From the NCBI GenBank assembly GCA_000727475.1, contig KL647298.1, forward strand, positions 826,626 through 890,625: a stretch of DNA of 64,000 nucleotides. The letters are read 5' to 3'. The notes under the pieces are model-generated. The model saw only the letters and a program-made list of their open reading frames with translations. It ran no database searches and was not told the origin of the DNA. Of this stretch, positions 50,701 through 59,300 are shown in pieces (within the stretch, counting starts at the first letter, position 1; every line of letters starts with the position of its first letter). The translations under genes were made by a program, and so were the position numbers. Source of the DNA: Sarcocystis neurona (taxonomy: Eukaryota; Apicomplexa; Conoidasida; Eucoccidiorida; Sarcocystidae).

Positions 50701-53700
50701 AGTCCTCGCCAAAATTTGTGTCTCTCCTGCATCTGCCGCCCTAGGTGCGAAGCAATACCAACAGCAGCAGCACCAGAAGACGGAAGAGCAGCAGGAGCCC
50801 CGAGGCTGGGTGCCACACGGACAGCGGCAGGGGCAGGAGGAGCGTCGACACTGGTCGAATAATATTTCTCTCGGTAGTGGTGGAGTGCAGAAGGAGAACC
50901 TGGCGGCGAGAGGAGCAGCTCGGGAAGATACTTCTTTCTTAGACGCTGCTGCCGTTGCCCCCGCAGCACCCCCCTCAGGTGGAAATTCTGCTGTTGCTGC
51001 TGTATCGTCATGGCTCTCCCGTGCGGAGGCAGTAAACTCAGAGCAGCTGAGACTGCATCTGCCTGCCTCCCCAGAAAGCCAAGCTGCTGCAGCAGCAGCA
51101 CGCACGGGCAGCAGCAGCTGCAGCGGCAGGCCTGCGAAGAGAATATCGAACCAACGAGATGCAGAAGCAGCAGCTGCCGATTCGTCTGCCCCAGGGTCCG
51201 CGGCAGCAGCCAACAGCAGAAAAGGAGCGGCAGCAGGAGGCGGCGGGGAGGCTGTTGCTGCTGCAGAAGCCGTACGAGCAGAAGAAGCCGAACAAGCAGA
51301 AGCAGCTGCTGTCGCTGCAGCAGTGGCAGCAGGAGAAAGAGAGAATCTGCTAGAGATGCTGCCTTTGCTGCTGCCTCACACTGAGGCCGCTGCGCGTAGC
51401 GGAGGGGCAGCAGCAGCACCGCCTGGGGAGGGGGACAAGACCGAGGAATCTGCTGGCTGCGTCGGAACGGGAAGGCCTCTCAGGGAAGCGCAGCAGCTGC
51501 TGCAGGAAGAGTTCGGCTGCCGCGAGGATATCAGGCACTTAGAAATTAATCAACTCGATAAACTACAAGTTGCTGTCAATCGTAAGAGCTACTTTCTTTC
51601 TACGGCAGCACCAAGCTCCCTATATACATGTATATACTCTAGACAGCGCAACGTGTATGCGGAAGTCCTAAACAGCGGAGTACACACACGACATCTATAC
51701 AGATGTACGTCTCTGCTGAACTTGCCTTTCTATTTGTATGTACGTATTTATGAATATATATACACATATATAAATGTCCCCCTCTCTCTCTTTTCTCAAT
51801 ATAACTATATATATGCGGACCTCATGTATGGTAGTCTCTCTCTTTCTCTATATGTGTGTATTCCTCTAGAGCCTGTACGTTGACACTCCAGGCCCAACAG
51901 ACGAATGTACATCTTCTTACGTTTGTTATCCGTCACTTGCGCCTAGTCATACACATATGCATACATACGTATATGTATATATATATATATATATGTATAG
52001 AAAGGGAGAATACTCGCGGGGATACCAAGAGAGAGCAGCAGAGAGCGACGTTGACAGCAGTGAGGAAGTGGGCAAGGAGAGGTTACTCCGGTGTGGAGTT
52101 CCGCAGACACGCATGCAGTCGCAGAGAAAAACGGCTTATAGGAAGACTTGCGTGAATTCTTCGTGAGGAGTCTGCGCTCGACTCCCTCCCAGAAATCCAA
52201 AGAAAAAGGGTGGAGAACAGAGAAGAAGAGGTGATTCGCTCGTATATGGCTGCGCGTCTCGTCGGAGCGCCGCCTGGCCAGAAGAAGGCAAAGGCAAAAG
52301 TAGACACGTAGAAGACATAGAGAGAGGAGGACAGGCACACAGAGACGGGGGGATACACAGAGACGAGGATTCTCTCGCACAAAATCTCCGAATATATTAC
52401 AGAGAGACGTGCTGCAGATGCCGGTGCGACCGCCTGTCATTGGTGGGGAGAGACGGAGACACGGCAAGAGGGGAACTCTTGCTTTGTTGGGGAGAGGGTG
52501 GGTAGCGACGCACAGAGTTGCCCGTGTAGAAGAGAAAAAAGAGGTAGCTGCATGCACCGCTTCAGAAACTTCTCGTGTCTGCATGCGCGTCTGCTGGGGC
52601 GGAGACTACCTAGTTGAGGAAAAGGGAGCTGTGTCATTCTCCAAGCCAGACAAATATATGTATGGGTGTATGTGTACGTGTGTATTATACGTATAGAGAG
52701 AGAGAGACTTAGCTGCTGCGCATGCAGCAGTGGACGCAGCAGTAGTAGTGAATGGCGCACACACAGCGGTGGGGAGGTGGTTGCCCAGATATTTATATTC
52801 TCCGTGCGGATCTGCTGGGACGTCACTCTGCATCACTCTCCACATGTTTATAAAGAGAGAGACAGATATGTGTGCATCTATCTATCCATATATATATGTT
52901 TTTGAACTCCTATACATTTATATATATGTGGAAGAAGGGTGAGAGAACTTTGCACGTTTATCGACGTGTGTGTGTGGATGATAAACATGTCGTGGATGGT
53001 CGCGTGCAGAGCAACACTCCCTTCGCATGCAGCGGCTGCTGCAACTCGCACATAAGCGAGGAGAAGAAAACGCGACGTTTCACGCTGTCCAGGAAAATGC
53101 TGCCCACGTGAGGAGTGAACAGCAAACTCCAAAGCCAACACACGCAGCAGCAGCAGGAGCAGCAGAAGCAGAAAGAGCAGCAGGGACAGGAATGGCGCAC
53201 CGGCCCTACGCAGCTGCGGCAGGCGCTACAGCAGCAACGCCGGCAGCAGAACGAAGAGAAGTCGCGACAGCCGCAGAGACTGAGCAGCACCAGCAGCAGA
53301 AGAAGAAGAATAGAACAGACAGCAGCAGACGCAGACGCAGAAGCCGCAACAGCAGCAGCAACAGCAGTAGGAGCAACGGATCTCGCACCATCAACAGCAG
53401 CAGGAGATGCTACAGCGGCTGGTGTAGTAGTAGCTGCAGCAGGCCCCGAGGCAGTTGTCGCAGCAGCTGCAGCAGCACACTCCACAGCAGTTGTCGTAGC
53501 AGAAGCAGCAGCGCCAGAGCAAGGTCGCTGGTACGTGCAACAGCAGCAGATGGGCGGATGCAGCGCAAACATTACACGGGAAGCACAGCAGCAGCAGCAG
53601 CCACTACGACTTCAGAGCAGCAGCAACGCGCAGCACCAGCACGCGCAGCAGCTGAGGCAGAAGCAGCTGCAAGAGAAGCGCAACATATGGACAACGACGG

Positions 53701-56297
53701 AGTGAAATACAAGGGAACATAAAGCCAAACGATGCCAGGAAAGGACAGCAGCAGCAGTTCTGCTGCCAACGTTGCTACTGGACGCTGTTGCGGCGCATCA
53801 GCACGCGGAAGTGACTGCTGCTGCTGCTGCTCTTGCCGTTGCTGCTGCTGCTGCTGCTCCTGCGGCTACTGCTACTGCTGCTGCTCGTGCCGCTGCTGCT
53901 GCTGCTGCTCGTGCCGCTGCTGCTGCTGCTGCTCGTGCCGCTGCTGCTGCTCCTGCTGGTGCTGCTGCTACTGTTGGGAGTCGTACTGTTCCCGCTGCCG
54001 TGTACTGACAGCTCTGCGTTTGTGGAAAGTCACGACTGCTGGTGCAGCTGCCTGCAGCATGCAGTTGCTACGCGCAATGCTCCTGGGTCACTGCAGCTGT
54101 GGTGCCTCTGCTGCTCCCACTGTTGCCGCTGGTGGGGCTGCTGCTGCTGTTCCTCCGACAAACAGCTGTCGCGCAGCTCTGCGGCCCGCTGCTGCTGGGG
54201 GATGTGCGACACTAGCTGCTGCTGTTGGTGCCCCTGCCGCGGGGCGCGTACATTTGGCTGCTGGTGCTGCTGTTGCTTTTCGAAGTGCCGCTGGTGAGGA
54301 GTTCAGCTGCTGCAGTCAGGCTCTACCGCTGTTGCTGCACAAGGCTCCTGCTGCAGCTGTGGGCCGCTGGTGCTGCTGAGATCCGCTTCTAAGTTGTTGC
54401 CGCTCCGGAAGATTGCTGTCGCTGACTTGCGGCCGCTGTTCCTGATTTGCTGCTGCTGCTGCTGGCTTCTTTCTGCTGCCGCCGCTGCTGCTGCTGTTGG
54501 TACTATTGTGCTGCTGGTGGTGGTGATTCTCTGCTGCTGCAGGAGGGGCCTAGGGGGCAGCTGGGGCAGAGTGATCCAGAGAGCAGAGAATTTGCCGAGT
54601 ACATGCGCCAGCGACTAGAAGCGGACTTCAAGAAGCTTCTTGCCATGCGGTACTGAACGTCCTCTACAACGTTCTTCTCTTTCTTCTTATCCCACGTCTA
54701 TTCTTGATAGAATGATATACTTCCTACTCACAAATACCTGTGCAGACTAAACGTATGTGTACTTATATACATGCATATAGATCGTGTGTCCACGTATATA
54801 TATATATATACGTGTGTATACATATATATGTGTATATACATATAAGTATACATACACTTACATATATGCACATATATGTATACACATGAATATACACACA
54901 CATACGTATACATACAAATACATCCATCCATGTATGTATGCGTGTGTATATTCATATGTATATATATGTATATGTGTAAGCACATACAGATGTACTCATA
55001 TATGGCAGGATGGCGTTGGATTACGTGCGCCGTAAGCGGTAACCGCAAGACGTAATTTTTAGAGAAATGCGAAGAGGAAGTCAGCGCGAAGGCAACGGTC
55101 CCTTCTCTCTTTGCATGTGCATGCGGACACGCATGCGTTTAGAGAGGAGGACAACAGATAGAGAAAGGGAGATAAAAAGCGAGGAGGAAAAGAAGGGAGG
55201 AGAAAATGAGGACTTCTCTGCGCGCAGTGCGTGCGCAATAAATGCCCGCGTGACGAGCAGAAAAAAACGTCCGCGCATGTCTTTCGGCGTCCTGTTGCAT
55301 GCAGTTCGCACAAAGGGAAAAGTAGACATGCACAGATACATTCATACATGTATATATATATGTGTGTATTACTCTACCTATGTGTGTATATGACTATATG
55401 TGCGTATATGCATTATGTCCTGAACTGCCCATATAAGTTTACATGTGTGTCCAGGTCTGTCTAGCTCTATAGTACACTACACATATATATATGTATGTAT
55501 TGGTATGTACACGTATAATCTACGGAAGTGCTTCTACAGGTGTACAGGTGTACGTGTACGTCTATCGCCATATTGCAATGTACGTATGTATGTATATATA
55601 TACATATACGTATGTGTATATATTTGTATATATATATATATATGTGTATATGTGTGTACGTGTGTTCTCTATGGAAGTGCTTCTTTAAATTTCTATGGAT
55701 GCGTGTAGATCTATTTTCATAAGACACACTGCTGCAGACGTACGTATGTATACATATACAAATGTATACATATATATATATATACACAAACAAATGATAA
55801 TATATATATATATATGTACGTGTCTCTTATGTGTATAGGTGTACAATCCGTGAAAGTGCTTCTATAAATTGCTGTGTGAAGAGGCGCATATATGTGTATA
55901 GGCCACACTGCTGCAGACGTTGAAGTGTATGAGGGTCTACAAAGGAGGGTCTGCAGCGATGTGCCAGGTGGCGCAGATGCATGGGGGAGGCTCTGGCTTG
56001 GGGACGAGTTTTTATGCCGAAGCTTCTGCATGCAACAGAGAAGTTGCTGTTTTTTGTTCGTCTTCTACACGCGTTGTCGGTTGGGGTCGCAGGGGGTCCG
56101 TGGTGGTTCGTGGCAAATTTCCCTTCCGCTTCCTCCTCCCTTGTAAGTGTCTCGCGTATCCTCTCCTTGCCGAATCGTTAGCAGCTGCTTATTTCTTAGA
56201 ACGCCTTATCCTCCTCCCTATACTCTCCGTGTCTATTCACCCAAAAAAAAGATACACACACATACACGTGTGGCTGCACTCACACACATGCATATAC

Positions 56298-56331
<34 letters not shown>

Positions 56332-59300
56332 GTATACGTATGTGTACCTCGACGAAGACATGCCTGCGTCCATACACGCATACACATATGTATATATATA
56401 TATATATACATATGTATAAATACAGAAGGATGACTACGTATATGTGAGAGGTGCATACTGTGTGTCAGTCAATATGTAGGAAAGTGCATGTGTATGCCGC
56501 TCGATTTTCTCTTTCTCTCTGAATCTGATTTCTCGCACACACATGCGCTCGTGTCCACATGTATGCATGCGTACATAGGAGAGATGAAGAGACACACAGA
56601 TGCATGCGCGTATACCCAAGAGCATGCCTGCGCCTGCATCTAGCTAGCTACACGCATGCGCGGGTGTGTTCAAATAGCTGCATGCATGGAAAGATGCATC
56701 TGCGTACATTCAGACGGGCGCACACGCATATACTGGAATAGCTGCATGCGCGTATATCCGAAGAAGTGCATGCGGGGGTTCTTCCCTCTTTGCTATAATC
56801 GAGGCACAAACGGAAGGACTGTACTACACGCACATTTCTAGCCTCCTGCTTACACACACATATGTATGTATATTATATATATATGTGTATATCTAGGTGT
56901 AGGTATCTATGTGCTTCTGGTACCCATAAATATATATATATGTGTCTATATGCATGTACGTATGTATGTGTGTATGTGTCTATGTACGTCCATGTATACG
57001 TGCATATATGTATATAGGTATGCCTACAAATGTAAACATACGTATAAGGTCTGCATATATATATATGTAATACGTATTTATGGGCATACAAATATGTGGA
57101 CGTCTATACGCAAGTATGTATATGTCTGTGTGTATAGATAAAAATATATGTAGGTGCGTGGAAACGCGTCGATACCTTCTCCCCACATATACCAACTGTG
57201 TGACTCTGAGTTTCTTTTATTCACTTATATGTGTGTTCGCTCAGTCACGTGCATGTGCAGTTTCTCCTTGTGAAATCGAGATATATTGTAATATATATAT
57301 ATATATATATGCGGAGAAATGTAGCGAGCGTAGGAGATTCATATATTTATATATATATATATTTATATATATATGTAAGCACATATCGCCTCTGTCTGTG
57401 AACCTATCTCTCCTTCTTTCTACACATGCATATATATGTGCAGTCACGTGCATGCACGGAGTTTCTCTGTTTCTGTGTGCGCATGCGCTCAGGCAAATTT
57501 GGGTAGAAGCGGAAGAACTGCGCCTCGCACAACGTCTCCTGGCGACCCAATATCAAAACAAGTAAGAAACTGCATGCGGTGCAACAAAACCTTTCCTCGA
57601 AAGAATATCTGCTAAAAGTTCACTTATATATATACATATATATATACACGCACAGAGAGAGGCTCACACACACACACACGCACACACAGGTGCGTGAATT
57701 CGAATAAGGCAAAAATACGTGCTCCCGCCTCTTCTGTGTGGATGTGTATATCGGCGTTCACGTACCTAAACGCATTCAACGAGTTCGATCTTTACGCGTA
57801 TGCGTCTTTGACTCTCCTACGCTCGCTACATTTCTCCGCGTACATATATATATATATATATATTTACTGCTGTGTACCTACACATCTGCCTGTGTATGTA
57901 TACAAGTGCACACGGGTGCCTTTCATTTTCCTACGTATACATATATATATATATACACGTATACACGAATTCTTAGATATATGCTGAAGTATATGCGTAT
58001 ATATACATATATATATGTACATCTATATCTGTATCGATATGCAGATATCTACTCAAATATACTTATATATATATGCGTACGTATGTATGTATGTATATGT
58101 ATATATATATATGTATATCGGTATTTAGATATCCACCTAAATATATGTACGCGTGTATATATATGTCGGTATTTCGATACCTGCCTGAATATATATATGG
58201 GGATATGCGCACCTATGCATGCATAAAGGTACAATTCTTGTGTTGATGAAACCTTGCATATTTGCACGTGTGTATGTCATATTCGTGTGGGTGTAAGACG
58301 GAATGAATCTTCTATACGTACACACAGACATTGTATGTACATATATATATATATATCTTACACCGTGACATATATATATATAGATAGATATACGTATATA
58401 TATACTTGTCTGATTTGTTGTATTTTAGGTATGTGTGTGCACCCACATGCATTTGTATGTGTATATATGGCAGACGGCGGTGATGGTCGATCTCTCGCGT
58501 GTGCGCATGCAAGGCACGTGGTGTGTGTCTCAGTCTGAGGGGGATACGTTTTCCTGTTTTTGAGAGATAGAGACAGACAAAGGGAGAAGGAAAGTAGGAG
58601 AGAGTCACACACATGCGTACGTATGTGTGTGTGTGTGTCCACGTATATATATATATGTGTGTTTGTGTGTACGTGTATGGTCGCCCTTGTGTGTGGACGC
58701 GTCCTGCAGGTGTCCATCGCCGGAGTGAAAAGTCCCGTAACTTCGTCCTCTCCCCGTCTCTTTGTTTGAGTGCGTCTTTCTTGCTCGACACCCCTTCTAC
58801 ATAGAGATGTGTGTATATGGTGTGCCCTTCTTGGTGGGACGTGTCTACGTAGATGGGTTGTTCTCCTTTGCTGCTGCTGCTGCTGCTGCGTCACACTCGG
58901 TCAGAGCAACAGGCAAAGACGGCGTGGTGGCGGCACCGCCAGCCCGAAAGGCCACTGCTGCGTCTTCTCCGAGAGGCAGCAGCACAGCAGCTGGCTCAGA
59001 AGAAAAGTTCGCCAAAGAAGAAGAAGGTAACTTTTTTGCTGCTGTGCTTCTCGCGCGCGCTCTACACGTTGATCTATTACCGCACACATGCATGCGCGTC
59101 AAGTGCTGCTGTTCGCGGCGACCCAACAAACACATGCTCGGCTGCTGAAGAGATGATGTATGCGCTGCTCTTTGCGCATATGCGCGGGCGCGCGTTTTGA
59201 ATCTCTCCACGTGCCCGAATATAAGTGTATGTATGTGTATAAAAATAGAGTGGCGCATGCGTTTGTCTTGGCGCGCGTCGTGTCTTTCTACACGTTTCAC

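Noticed and set aside
46971..51419. Minus-strand open frames of up to 300 codons opposite kinesin exon 9
   Set aside because: Shadows of the CAG/CTG composition; only homopolymers of leucine, serine, cysteine and arginine, with no conserved motif.
327..58226. Many open frames giving tyrosine/isoleucine/threonine/valine repeats on both strands
   Set aside because: They are translations of pyrimidine-purine alternating intronic DNA, which has few stop codons in some frames. None has a conserved motif, and they lie between phase-matched exons.
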